Assembly (NCBI GenBank): GCA_001630475.1 | Contig: KV419441.1 | Location: 19,064-83,063 of the forward strand | Length of the DNA: 64,000 bases | Source of the DNA: Sistotremastrum niveocremeum HHB9708 | Taxonomy: Eukaryota; Basidiomycota; Agaricomycetes; Sistotremastrales; Sistotremastraceae | Direction of reading: 5' to 3' | Shown here: piece by piece, positions 11,619 through 23,068 of the stretch | Layout: every line of letters starts with the position of its first letter | Position numbering within the stretch: the stretch's first letter is position 1 | Notes under the pieces: model-generated | Databases searched by the model: none | What the model was told of the DNA's origin: nothing | What the model saw: only the letters and a program-made list of their open reading frames with translations | Program-made: the position numbers and the translations under genes

Positions 11619-14600
11619 ATGACGTCGCTTGCTTCAGAAAAAGATGTAGAAAGCTTCCTTGCTCGCCAGACAAAGCTGCTAGCTCAAGAACGCGCAGCTG
11701 AAGTCGAACAAACAACTCTTTTGCTCACGAAGTGCAGTCATCAATTACTTGAGAAGAAAGGGTTAGCACTTGGAGGTCTCAGCATCGCGAGAGTAAATAT
11801 AGGGTTAGGAGGACAGAGGTGGGTTTTCGGTGTTGCCTCATCATCTAAGGAGTGTGTACTCATTTATAGATCGCTGATCTCTTCTATAAAGTCTCGTTGA
11901 ACTTGAGAGACCTCTGGCGCACCATGTCTCCATCACATTTCCTCCGCATCTTTTTCGGTGCGGCCAAGGTTTATTGAGCCTATGTCGATCTTCCTAAGCG
12001 GATTCCAGCACTGGCGATATAGCTCTACTTGAGCCACACATGTCTGGTACAAAGGCTGCGAAAAAGACCCAATCTGATGCTGAAGAAAAAGGCATCGAAG
12101 GAGTCATCTATTCCGTATGTTCAAGTCGATATCTACGCGACACGGCTCTTGGGCTACCGCTAATGTACTGTACAGGTTTCTGATACAAGGATCGTTCTCG
12201 CTGTTGAATCCGAATCTGAAGCCGTACATGACCTTCCGGATAAATGCCGAATGTGTGTAGAATGTCGAAGGCCTTGCTATTCGTCTCTGTTACTATGAAC
12301 TCAAGGTCTTTCTTAGAGTCAAACTCGCAAACAGCGCTACCCATGACCGGTAAATGAGGCTGTAGCTTTTTATTCTTCAGGATCTTGCTTCATGTTTTAC
12401 ATTACAGGATGGAAAAGACGATCAATACACTGCGAAAGATGTTCTGCCCTCCTTCCGATTTAGACGCGCCCATGAGGTTACCTCAGATACAGCCCCTTCA
12501 TAGAGTCCTGTTGGGAACCCAAGAATTGGGAAAGCCAGATTCCACCATTGCCACGAATCTTACATGGTTCAATGATTCGTTAAACGCCAGTCAGAAAGCG
12601 GCTATCACATTTGCTTTACAGTCACCGGAGGTCGCTTGTATCTGGGGACCCCCAGGTATGTTCACAAACCATATCCCCTGATTATTTCTAAGTCAAGAGC
12701 TTTCTAGGCACCGGCAAGACGACGGCGCTCGTAGAACTGATCCTGCAAATGGTATCGCAAGATCTGAGAGTTCTTGTTTGTGGCGCTTCTAACCTATCGG
12801 TCGACAATATCTTGGAAAGGCTTTCAGTAATTTCGAGTCAAGGTGAAAACCAAGGAGCCGAGAAGATCATTCCGAAACTGCAACTGACGCGTGTCTCGCA
12901 TCCCGCTCGCACTCTACCTAGCCTATTGCGTGCTACTCTTGACTACAAGGCGTTTCATTCCGATGAGGCTGAGTTGGCTCGAGATTGCAAGAACGAACTG
13001 GAGGCGAAGATTGCGAGCTTAACAGGGAAAGCTGGTGCAAGCAAAGGAGCGAAGGGCGGGAGGAAGCCAAGATTGACGAAAGAAGAACGAAAAAAAGGTT
13101 GGGATGATGTTAAACAACTGAGAAAAGAGTAAGATTAGATCGAACAGGGAGTCGATACATGACTGATGATCCTCGTGACAGATATCGAAAGCGTGAAACG
13201 GGCGTAGTGACGTCGATCGTTCGAAAATCCAATGTCCGTGGGCCTTTTCTCGGCAAAAGCATGCATTTCTAAGACGTGAATTATCTAGGTAGTTTTGGCG
13301 ACCTGTCATTCTGCTGGAGCCAGACAGATCATCAACGAGCGCTTCGACGTTGTGATCATCGATGAAGCTACTCAAGCACTTGAAGCGGTGAGTAAATCTT
13401 GATCCGAGCTCATGCCACCCAAAAGATACAGACTGAGTAGATCCAAGGTCTGTTGGGTACCTATTCTAAAAGCGAAGAAACTCGTTCTCGCTGGCGACCC
13501 GATGCAGTTACCTCCGACCATCTTATCTCGTGACGGCGACAGCGACGATGACGATGATGTGGATAGTAAGACCGGCAGTCAGATTTGTAAGTGTTGTTAA
13601 GTCTAGGAAAGTCAACGTCTGATCTCGATGAGGGTCCCAGCTCAGCAAGGCGATGGCGAAGTGAAGGCTTCGTCGCGTTTGAAACCTCCGCAATCTCTAA
13701 GCACAACCCTCTTCGTCCGCCTCGAGAAGATGTACGGCCCTCCGGTCAAAAGGATGCTAGAGGTGCAGTATCGGCAAGTTTGCTTGGTTGTGCTTATGTA
13801 TGTTTTTAATGCGCAACAGGATGAACACATCCATTGCCGCATATCCATCCATGAAACTATATCAAGCCAAATTGGTATCTCACAAGAGCGTTGCGAGTCA
13901 CCTCCTGACAGATCTCCCTAATGTCACTGAGAAAGGCATGTCTCCACTCTTTATTGCGTCAAAGCTATACCACTGACCGTAAGAAGATGAGATTGACGCA
14001 GACGTTCTCTCACCCCCTCTCGTGTTCTTTGACACAGCAGGGCTGGACTTCTTTGAAAAAGTCGATTCCAGTGACCCTGGTAACGATGAAGGCAGCAAAT
14101 ATAATGAAAATGAGGCCGAAGTAGTGAGCGGATGGGTTCGAAAGCTAGTACGACCCATGGCACCCCCGCAATCTACGACAGCTGACAATGTCACTTACTT
14201 TAGATCTTGGGGGGGATTTTGCCAGACCAGATTGCTCTGATCACGCCGTTAGTTCACCTTCGCTGTTCCATATGAAGAAGTATTGAACGCCCTCAGCTAT
14301 CAAGCTCAAGTGCGGCTCTTGGCATCACTTCTCCGGCCAGAATTTCCAGAGATGGAAATCGGTACCGTCGATGGCATGCAAGGCAGAGAAAAGGAAGTTG
14401 TGATTTTAAGTCTAGTTAGGAGCAATAATAAGGCAAGTAATGGCAGCATAACGTTGCCATTGATGTTAATTTTGTCTCAATTCAGAGAGAGGTTGGCTTC
14501 TTGAAAGATAAGAGGCGGCTCAATGTGGGCATGACAAGAGCCAAACGGCAGCTTGTGCGTGGTTCAAAACCGGTTCTCTTGCTCAGCTTATACCTCATGC

Positions 14601-14714
14601 TCCTAGTGTGTCGTCGGGGACTCTGATACCGTGAAAAACGGTGGTCCATTCTTAAGCCAATGGATGTCATGGTTGGAGGCTGAAGCAGACGTGAGATATG
14701 CAGGAGATAACTGA
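11619..14714 (+). CDS. HCS1: SF1B DNA/RNA helicase, Hcs1/IGHMBP2 (SMUBP2) family
   Basis: Seventeen exons join in frame to 736 residues: 11619-11818, 11892-11957, 12009-12114, 12176-12252, 12317-12349, 12408-12655, 12708-13128, 13182-13233, 13289-13387, 13448-13586, 13641-13773, 13820-13935, 13984-14147, 14204-14247, 14297-14432, 14486-14554, 14607-14714. The N-terminal barrel region ([10 protein letters not shown]) is followed by Walker [20 protein letters not shown] (motif II), GDPMQLPPT (motif III), [20 protein letters not shown] (motif V) and [14 protein letters not shown] (motif VI), so it should be an active 5'-3' translocase. Yeast Hcs1 associates with DNA polymerase alpha; human IGHMBP2 with ribosomes. 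Three introns start with GC rather than GT (see findings). No R3H or AN1 domain is present, as expected for the fungal form. Confidence 0.88.
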
Positions 14715-15165
14715 TGCACTTGTGGTCTCAACCTCTCCGTTTCGACTTAGTGCTACAATTGTGAGCAACGGTATCATCATAAAGCTTCATGCAATCAAGC
14801 TTGTACTTCGAGGTCGCTGTGTGTCGCCTGCAATCGCATTCGCAGCGTGGATGGAGAAAATTTGAGGCTGCGCATGCATATGCGACCCTGCAATGTCGAC
14901 TTACTAAATTGCATATGAGGGCCACTGACAGTCGTCTTCGGCCAATGCTCAGGACACCATCCTAACAATCTCCGTAAACGAGATTGAGCATAATAGACTG
15001 ATTAGTTTAGCATGAGCCTATCGAGTCCATACTCAAAACTCGAGATTTTAACTTGAGTCAATGGATTCAAAGATCAGAGAATTACACGCATAACGGATGG
15101 AATAAAGCAGTCTTCTTTCGCTACAATACTACAATGATACTACAATGTAGTACGAGTACATAGGT
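14715..15165. other. Intergenic region, convergent 3' flanks
   Basis: 451 bp between the ends of the helicase and F-box genes. No open frame, RNA gene or repeat is evident; it holds the 3' untranslated regions of both genes. Confidence 0.5.
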
Positions 15166-16695
15166 TCAATGTGCAAAAACATCCACGGGCCAACCGTTGG
15201 CGCGATAGTCTCTCCAAAGTTTGTCAAACTGTTTCACTTGCCCGTAGATCCTCTCCCGATTCCTCATGGAATCAGACTGATAGCAGGCCCTCGCAAAAGC
15301 AAAATACGGAAATTCTGGAGCCAAGAGAAGGGAGGCGGTGTTGCCTTCGGCGGACTGAGAGTCATCAGTTCGACCCGCATGAGCAAGCCATTCCCGAGCG
15401 ACCGCGTTGGCACGATCGACTTCACCGTCCAAGGATGCAACGGGTAGGACCCATTTCATCCCCCCTTCTGTGATATCCTCCTTCACGACACGATCGGCAA
15501 ACTCAGGCGAAAGGAGTAAGTTGTACAACTTTCTGCAGGTAGAAGCCAATGCGAGGAAAGTCTGAATCGGCAACTGGTGCATGATGAGTAAGAGGAGTTC
15601 ATTTGGGAGCTCGCTGAAGAAGGAATCTGCGGAAGAATCTGCTCCCGCAATTTCGTGAGATTTGGGTTCTTCGGCGGGAGGAGAAGGCCACCTGAAGATG
15701 ATGAATAAATTTGATTCGATGGACAAATCGGAAAACCTACACATCTGGCCGCATAAACATCCAACACCTAAAGTCTTTTACAACTGAAGGTAGGAGGTCG
15801 GCGCCTCTAAGCCCGCTTTGGATTGCATAGGCAATGTTTTTGCTCGTCTTGTTGCGGGCTGGCGCATAATGGCTCTGCCATTGCTCTACGGTGGCGAGGA
15901 TATCACCATAATTGATGTCCGGTAGCGTCCCCAAGCTCTCAATGCCTAGCTTCTCGTGAGATTAAATTTCAACAGACACTCGACATACTCACTGCGGCCG
16001 TTCTTTTGGGAATTCACGATCTCATACAACTCTCCAGCGAACGACAAACGTTCAGGGTCGTTCGGAAAGCCTTCTGATCGTGGCGGAAAGCTATTCCAGT
16101 CCAACCATGCTTGGAGGTAATGATAGCAACCTTCAGAAACGGCGAGGTTGAAGTGCGTGCCATTTCTGACTGAACACGGCGTGTCGACGTATTCTCCGAT
16201 CTCGTTAGTCTCCGGATACTCCTCGACGTACGGACGGTTCGGGTCGAAAGCAGGGAACTCCTCCTCCTCGCCCTCGGGTACAGGAGGCTTTGGTTTAATC
16301 CAGATCTGAAAGTTCCCCGAGTCGTCGCCGTAAACCTTTCGCACTTCGACATTTCGACCGTTTCGAATGTTGGAGAGTGGTTTCGAGGGATAATGAAAGG
16401 GATCCTCCAAATACCCAACGGCGATGAATCTCTTGAAACCAATCCAATCGCCCAAACCCTTTGGCTTCCACTTGGGCACGTACTCGAGCTCCCGATCATG
16501 TTCTGAGAACGACGCCGTTAAGCCGTCCTTGATAATTGTCGCTAGTTCCTCCTCCTTCGCATCTGGAAGTACCTCTTTTACTTCCTTCACGAGTGCTTCG
16601 ACAAGTTTGTCCAGAGCGTATTTTGGAAGGAGAGATGACGGGCCGCCGGACCCTGCAATTCCACATACTAGACATGGTTCATCCCAAGAGCCCAT
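15166..16695 (-). CDS. F-box protein with long unclassified N-terminus
   Basis: Three exons (16695-15993, 15945-15768, 15691-15166) give 468 residues. The C-terminal third holds an F-box: FFSELPNELLLLIMHQLPI followed by TCRKLYNLLLSPEFADRVV, which would dock on Skp1 in an SCF ubiquitin ligase. The preceding 300 residues have a CLVC pair near the start, GDWIGFKRFIAVGY, and an acidic PEGEEEEFPAFDPN stretch. They look like a folded domain with many Trp/Phe/Tyr, and I do not recognise it. An F-box at the C-terminal side is the reverse of the usual order, so this N-terminal part may be the substrate-binding domain. The start Met is supported by a TATA-like box 71 nt upstream. Confidence 0.75.
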
Positions 16696-17511
16696 TTTTG
16701 TTAGAGTGGTGAAGTGAGGAAAGAGCAATGATATATGATAGTTAGCGAGGCGGCTAGAACTTGGGTTTATATAGGACAAGACAAGCCAGTGGCGACTGAT
16801 TGTTAACAACGAACAAGGGTTCGGTTTCGGGCATTGCTTTGTTGGTCGGTAACATCAACTTGTTCATCTTTTGATCATCGCGCTCCGGATTCGGAAATTC
16901 GAAACTCAGCGCTAGCCGCAACGCTGACCTGCTTTCGGTCAACGTTGATCCTCTGGTCGAGCACCACTAGTACTTGTGGAACTGCATGCTGATCCGAATC
17001 ACTGATAGCATATAGCTCTGCATTATCTTGCGTCCAGATGCTTTCACTTTTGACGGTTCCAGAGAATATCCCCGAATGAAATTACTATTCATATCCGGAC
17101 GCTTGTGGGTCATGATCAACAAAGCAACCAAGTGATCGAAATGAAGGTCGACAATACCATCACAAATACATTCAAGTGTGGTAATACGTACGTGTTACAT
17201 TTTTCGAGAAGAAGAACAATAAACGCATTTCAAACGAAGCACACGGGTCTTTCTGGTAGAAACACTATGTTCTGTTAGAATGGGCGAAGTAAGCCTCTGC
17301 CTGCCCCGGCGTCGGGAAATAGACGGCGAAGGTCGGATATGACGATGGATCAGCCTGACAAGCGGCAGGTAGCATCTATCACCAAGCAGTGTTGCTTGAT
17401 GCTAATAGCCGCGCCCATCAAATTTTGCCGCGTAATGGCACAAACGTCTAGAACTGCTCAAATACGACAGTGATCGTTTGGAAAGAGGTCGACAGGATGA
17501 AAGAAGTGGAG
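16696..17511. other. Intergenic region between the F-box and EST1-like genes
   Basis: 816 bp. It carries the F-box promoter (TATA-like sequence, listed separately) near 16770 and the 3' flank of the EST1-like gene towards 17511. No further gene or repeat was seen. Confidence 0.45.
16766..16773 (-). promoter_or_regulatory. TATA-like box of the F-box gene
   Basis: TATATAAA on the minus strand, 71 nt upstream of the predicted ATG at 16695, a usual distance for fungal TATA elements. Confidence 0.45.
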
Positions 17512-20495
17512 TTAAGGAGGTGCCCATGGTCGAGAAATAGGCTGAGAGTAAGAGTGGAATGGACTGCGAAGAATTTGGTCATCATTCCCAGACCCCACGC
17601 TTTCTCGTCGGAGAGAGGAATGTTCAGCATAAATTCGAGGCTGCTCTTGGTATCGAAGTACCCCCAGCGAGGGGAAAGACTGGCTCTCCGACAAACCGCT
17701 TGAAGCGCCTGGTGCGTAACTATGGTGATGCTTAGGACTTCCGGTATGATCTTCAGCATTGTGAAAGGACTGGAACGGAGAATTTTGTCTATTTTCGTAA
17801 CCATACTGATTCCATACGGGTGCCGTGGGAGAGGGAGGTAAAAGAGGAGAACCTATGTTCTTATTTGCGAGAACGGGAGACTCATAGTCATGAGAGGTGG
17901 ACCAAATGGAAGTGAGCGCATTTTGTGCACTGGAGCCGAATAACAGAGGTGCCGGTGGTGAGTTACGTGGCGCGTCAAAAGACGTTCTCCGAAAACCCAG
18001 AGCGTTATTGACAATATCCTGGGCCATACTGTGCGATTGTGGGAAGTGAAGCCCTCGGCCTAACGCCGGGGAGTTACTGTAACGAACGGGATGGGGCAAA
18101 GAACGCGGAGACAACGGGCTGAGATGCCTAAGAAATGTGAATGCAAGTACTCTGGAAAGTAAGCAAAACATACGCTGGCTGAGACGGAGTGCCAGCGACT
18201 TGTTTGGGATAAACCACCTCATCTTCCTCGGTGCCAGTATCCGATACATCAGAGTCCAGAACAGCATTCATGGCAAGATTGACTGGATCGTCTTCTGTCC
18301 GAGTACTAACAGTCACATTGTCGTCTTCGGTTTCGTCCTTCACGGGTAGGGCGGGCACGGTCCGTGATTCGACTCTTTGCCTTATAGCTTTCGCCGCAAC
18401 AGATGGTGGAACCATCAAGCCGTGATCTGACTTGACGGCTACTTTCGATGGCGGAATTTCAGACTGGGGGCGTTTCGGACTGAGATGCTGAGCGGCTTGT
18501 TTGAATAAGAATTTGCCGTCGTCGAACATAATTGGGGACTTCTGCAAAGGAAGGTGTCACTCCAATGACGTCTTCCATGAATGACTCACGAACCTCATTT
18601 TGTGCGACGGAGATCGCGTCTTCGATAAGATCGGAGATACGCATCAAATGTTCCTCATTGGGATGAACTTGGCTCTGACCAGGTACGAGACCATTGGAAG
18701 ATTTTGTAGAGAGCTCGACCATAGTATGCTTCAATGGCAAAAAACCAGCCATGTCGACATCCTCCTCCAATGGCGCCGCCAAAGATGGCAGCTTCGAAAC
18801 AGGGAATACGCGATACAAGTTGGTGAAGAAAGCTTGATACGCGACCCAGAAATCTTGAACTTGTTCTTTGAGAGAAGCATTTGAATTTGGTTTTCCCGCG
18901 ATGGATGCTACATATGAAATGTTGGCTTGAACCCATTTATTACTGATGCGCAAGGCAGGGAGGGTGCGTCGGAAGACAGCAGTGATATTCTGGGCGAGGT
19001 CGATGGGAGCAGACGGGTTCGCGGACGTAACAGTGGAGTCGGTAAGTTGGAGGACGCCAACACGAAGCAGACATGTCATTAGAGACAGGACATGAGGGGC
19101 GATGTGGATTTCGGTGGCATAATGCCTCTTCGTTTCCTTCTCTTTCTTCCCGTGGTCGTCGCGTAACATTTTGACCTTCCAGAGCGCACCGAAAGACATG
19201 ACCAAAGTTCTCGAAATGACTTCAACGGGCAGTATGCGTTCGGATATCAGAGAGGTAAAGGACGTTGTGACAGCCAAGGAGAAATCAGGTAGCTTTTTGT
19301 TCGCCCTACACAGAGGTTCGGGTTAGTTCAGGGATGAGGAAAATAATGGCAAAATAATCACTCTTCCGAAGGAAGCCGCCAGGATGCGTGAAGTACGACC
19401 ACTTTTTCTTTCAGCCTCTCGAGGGCAACATGCGAAGGCAGAGATATATTGTGCTCTTCATCGGCCCTCCCCTCACGGCGCATATATGAGTCCAAGGCCT
19501 TGTGGAGGGTTATGTGCATGTTCTCAGCAGCAGTTTCGTAAGGATGCTTGACGCAGAAAGCCCGGTAATAGTGGTAGGTGGCACCAAAGACGTCCTTTTG
19601 GTAGTTGCAGAGAATGGCGAGTTGATGGGAAGCATTGCCGTTCTCAGGAACGAGAAGACGGGCTTGTTCGTACGCGTCCTGGGCGCGACCATAATTGGGG
19701 ACTCGCGGAGCTGGGGGAGGTCCTTTCGAGTTTCTTCCCCGACGGGTCTGTTCAGGTTTGGCTCGCTCGCTGTACTGTTCGCGATATCGTGCGATATCTC
19801 CCAAACAGACCAGGGCTTTGTAAACGATGTCCAAACTCTGGTCTCTGCGGTTCGGCGTCTCCGGGGGTGTAGATGGTGGCTCAGGAAACTGGTAGCGTCG
19901 ATTGGATTTAGTGGAAGCCTCGGGATCGTTGTCGTCGTTGGTGTCATCTGAGATTTCAAGAGCGGAAAGCGATATTGTGGCATCCTTCAAGCCAAAGTCT
20001 CGCACGTATCGTACAATGAATGCGGTCCAGAATCGATCTTCCTCCGTCAAGAACTGGCGAAAGCGTTGAGTCAAGCGACGACGCTCGACCACATGGTTTT
20101 TGGCGCCACTCGATCTTTCTCGCTCGCGATCAAGTGAGGCGAGAAGAGCCTTGTATACCGTAATGACAGAGTGGGAAGTGGCCATCCAGAGTTGCGTGTC
20201 TGCATCTTTGGATTCCTTTGCGTAAGGGAACGAGAAGAGAAGAGAGAGGTGAAGACGACGAAGTCTTGAGGCATGCTGTCAAGTAGATATTGGAGTACGA
20301 CGGACAAACAGCCTACTTTTGACGCTGGGACTCGACGTCTTGCTCCCATGGCTTCTGACGCTTCAGAGCCTCTTTGATGTTGTGGAACAGGTTCTTCGCG
20401 TCACTGCAGACCGTTGTGTTGGGATAGAATTGTGGGTCATGATCTCGCACTTACGCCGCGATTTGGGCAGGGGTCAGGGTCGGGTCTGCTGCCAT
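17512..20495 (-). CDS. EST1/SMG7-like 14-3-3/TPR protein (telomere or nonsense-mediated decay factor)
   Basis: Six exons (20495-20455, 20403-20317, 20264-19362, 19305-18594, 18541-18174, 18127-17512) give 908 residues. The N-terminal region reads as the EST1 14-3-3-like fold: KNLFHNIKEALK, FSFPYAKESKDADTQLWM, then TPR helices with DIVYKALVCLGDIARYREQY and NGNASHQLAILCNYQ. The central part contains the EST1 DNA/RNA-binding-like block EEDVDMAGFLPLKHTM. The C-terminal 300 residues are Ser/Pro/Asn-rich and probably disordered. No PIN nuclease domain is present, so it is closer to SMG7/Ebs1/Est1 than to SMG6. Whether it acts in telomerase recruitment or mRNA decay cannot be decided from sequence. 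Confidence 0.82.
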
Positions 20496-21064
20496 GCAAT
20501 GTACTGGGTGGCTTCAATGGAATTATATAGATGGTTATGGGATCGGAGGACCCAATGGGACTAGCAGAAGAACAGGAGGGTCGAATGAAGTGCAGGGTCG
20601 ACGATGATCATGATACCAGGCAAAGAAGGAGGGCCATGCTCTTTGCACGCCGGACTGATGAATGAGAAAGACGCTATATCGGAGTCTGAAATGCTGCTTG
20701 ATCGGGCAATGCATTGGTAACTCATTCACTACTCTAGGTACGACATCCCAGCTACTTCGGGTGTATATGCGGAAGCATGGACGGTACTGAGAACGAGCGT
20801 GCATACACACGGCGCATATATGGGAGGGGGTGTGTTTGCGAACTTCTGATCGAATGTGTTTCGGAGGTCGGAGCTCGGATGAGCAGGCTTTTAAAAGAAA
20901 GAGGCACTGCTGCCCCGCTTGTCGACGAACATATATATGGCTTTCCTCTCCTCCGCCCGCGCCAGTATCTCAGCCTTTGCCAATATCCAATAACGTACGT
21001 AGGTTGGCCCTAGGCCAAAGGCGTCCAGAGCTTTTCTCGACTATCCCGGTGGTTTGAGCGCGAC
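20496..21064. promoter_or_regulatory. Divergent promoter region between EST1-like and copper-fist genes
   Basis: 569 bp between two divergent starts. A TATATATGG tract lies near 20930. No small gene or repeat is evident. If the copper-fist gene is autoregulated, its target sites would lie here, but I cannot point to one. Confidence 0.35.
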
Positions 21065-22875
21065 ATGGTCATTGTCTTCCTCATCGTCGCTCCCCCCGGC
21101 GCTGACGTATCGCCCGTTCTTAGGTTTTCTTTAATGAGAAGAAATTTGCTTGGTGGGTGATCATGGTCGATCCTCTATCCGATCTTATCTTATCGCTTTT
21201 CATTAGCGAAACTTGCATCAAGGGTCATCGCTCTACAGCGTGCAATCATACACAACGGCCCCTATTCGAGATCAAGAAGAAGGGTATGTGTCTCGATGTA
21301 CTCGCTGCTATGCATTTTCAGCTCCCCCAGGTCGTCCCGCTACACAATGTGATCATTGTCGCGAGTTGCGCAAAACGAAGCAAGTCCATGTCAAGTGTCA
21401 GTGTGAATCCAGGGAAGACAGGCCAGCAGCTCCTCCGATCTTGAAGCGCGGTACGACAATAGCCTCTTCGGTGTAATCCCTGACCATGCTTATGGACCTG
21501 ACAGCTCCTAAACCTTCTGTTCTTGCGTTTCCCCAAGGACTACAAAGCGAAGCGCACGATACGTCGTCTGATGGCCATTCGAGTTTCAGAGGTATGCAAT
21601 TTTCTTCATCCGACCATCTCTCCCGCTAATATCGACCCCATAACAGACTCTAGTCGCCCTCCTTCTCCTAAACCGTCCATCCGGTCCCTGGCCCTCTCAA
21701 CCTCTTCGAGTTCTGCTCCACCATCCCCCGCCGTGGAAGACGCTCCTCATCATTCCCACTCCGTTAATCCAAGTAGGCTCAGGGCGCACCTCAGAAGAAT
21801 CGCCCCCAAGCGCAAGCCCTCCACCCGACCTTCCATCGACATTCCTACTACCACCAACCCGCTGCCCGTCCCGATTATCACACCGCCCTCGATACTAGCC
21901 CCAAGCCTTACTTATCCATCTCTCCGAGACAGCGAGGGCTCGCTTTACAGCGCTCCGGGTTCAGATTTGACTGTCGATGTACCCCTGAATGCGCCTGTCC
22001 CGAACCAGTACTTCAATAACCCGACGAACGGTTCTATACCGTACTGGCCCTACGGATGCCTCCCAGGAGGTCACCCGATGATGGCTGCACCTATGGCGAT
22101 GCCCATTATGAGTCAAGGATCGGTCTACCCTAACGGTCAAGGGTACTCATCTTCCTCGCTACTCTCACATTGCCCCTGCGGCATGCCTTGTTCCTGCTAT
22201 GGATGCGAGGCCTCTATCGACGGTGGCCGAATCTGCTCGATGGGTTGCATGTCATGTCAGAATTGCGGAGAGTCGATCAGTTCAGCATTCACTGTCATCT
22301 CCAACGATTTCACATTCGACGATTCGATATCCAATCCCTCCGCCTCGAGCGCATCTCTAACTGCTACCACCTCCGTCGAAACAATGGACGACGTCTTCCT
22401 CCCACCTGATTTCTATAGCACATGCTGTTTGGGGAAATGCAAATGCCCACCAGGAACCTGTCGTTGTCCTTCAGAATGCTTCGGTTCCTGCGAAGTCCAA
22501 GACGATCCCCGTCCTCCGGTCCAAACACAAACCCAATCCCACGTCGTCTTCGCCATCGACAACAGTGAACGCGAGCGTGACGCCGCCCGCGGCCTTTCTT
22601 CGGAAAATAGAAGCATGTCAGGTTCCGGTGTGCCTTTTGAAAGGACGGACACCACGAGGTCGAACATGTCGACGGCGAGCACGAAGACTATAACGAGTGC
22701 TTTCAATCGAGCACGTCATCAGCCTTTACGGCATTTGAAGCGACTTCTTCCGAAGCCTTCGATGTCTTCACCTACAGCCTCACCTACATCTACGCCCGCG
22801 TCTGCGTTCGCGAGGAATTCATACGTACCTTTCTCTGCTGTTGCACGCGGGATGCCGTTCAACCCTCATATATGA
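21065..22875 (+). CDS. Copper-fist transcription factor (Mac1/Ace1/Cuf1 type)
   Basis: Six exons (21065-21067, 21124-21152, 21207-21283, 21331-21450, 21505-21591, 21647-22875) give 514 residues. The first coding exon is the ATG alone. Removing three introns rebuilds the copper-fist: KKFACETCIKGHR, CNHT, IKKKGRP, QCDHCRELR and KCQCE, with the zinc ligands and the minor-groove Arg-Gly-Arg-Pro variant GRP. The centre is Ser/Pro-rich. Further on are two cysteine clusters, CPCGMPCSCYGC...CQNC and CCLGKCKCPPGTCRCPSECF, which resemble the copper-sensing CxC...CxC repeats of Cuf1 and Ace1. The protein should activate or repress copper uptake or detoxification genes in response to Cu(I). The ATG-only exon is an inference from frame and family identity. 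Confidence 0.85.
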
Positions 22876-23068
22876 TTTCATCTGTTTAGCATCTTTGCAT
22901 AGTATATATTTGATAGGTAGACTTGACTGTGCTCGAGTTTTGATGGATTTCAATTTTAGAAAGAACCGATTATTATGATTTCTAGCATGTGTGCGTCAAG
23001 AGTAGTGATTGTGATCTATCAAGCGGTATCTATCCATCTAAGGAACCTGAACCCTCAGCAAAAAAGAA

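Noticed and set aside
12108-12344. 78-codon minus frame within the helicase gene
   Set aside because: It lies across introns 3 and 4 of the helicase and is antisense to its barrel domain; no independent support.
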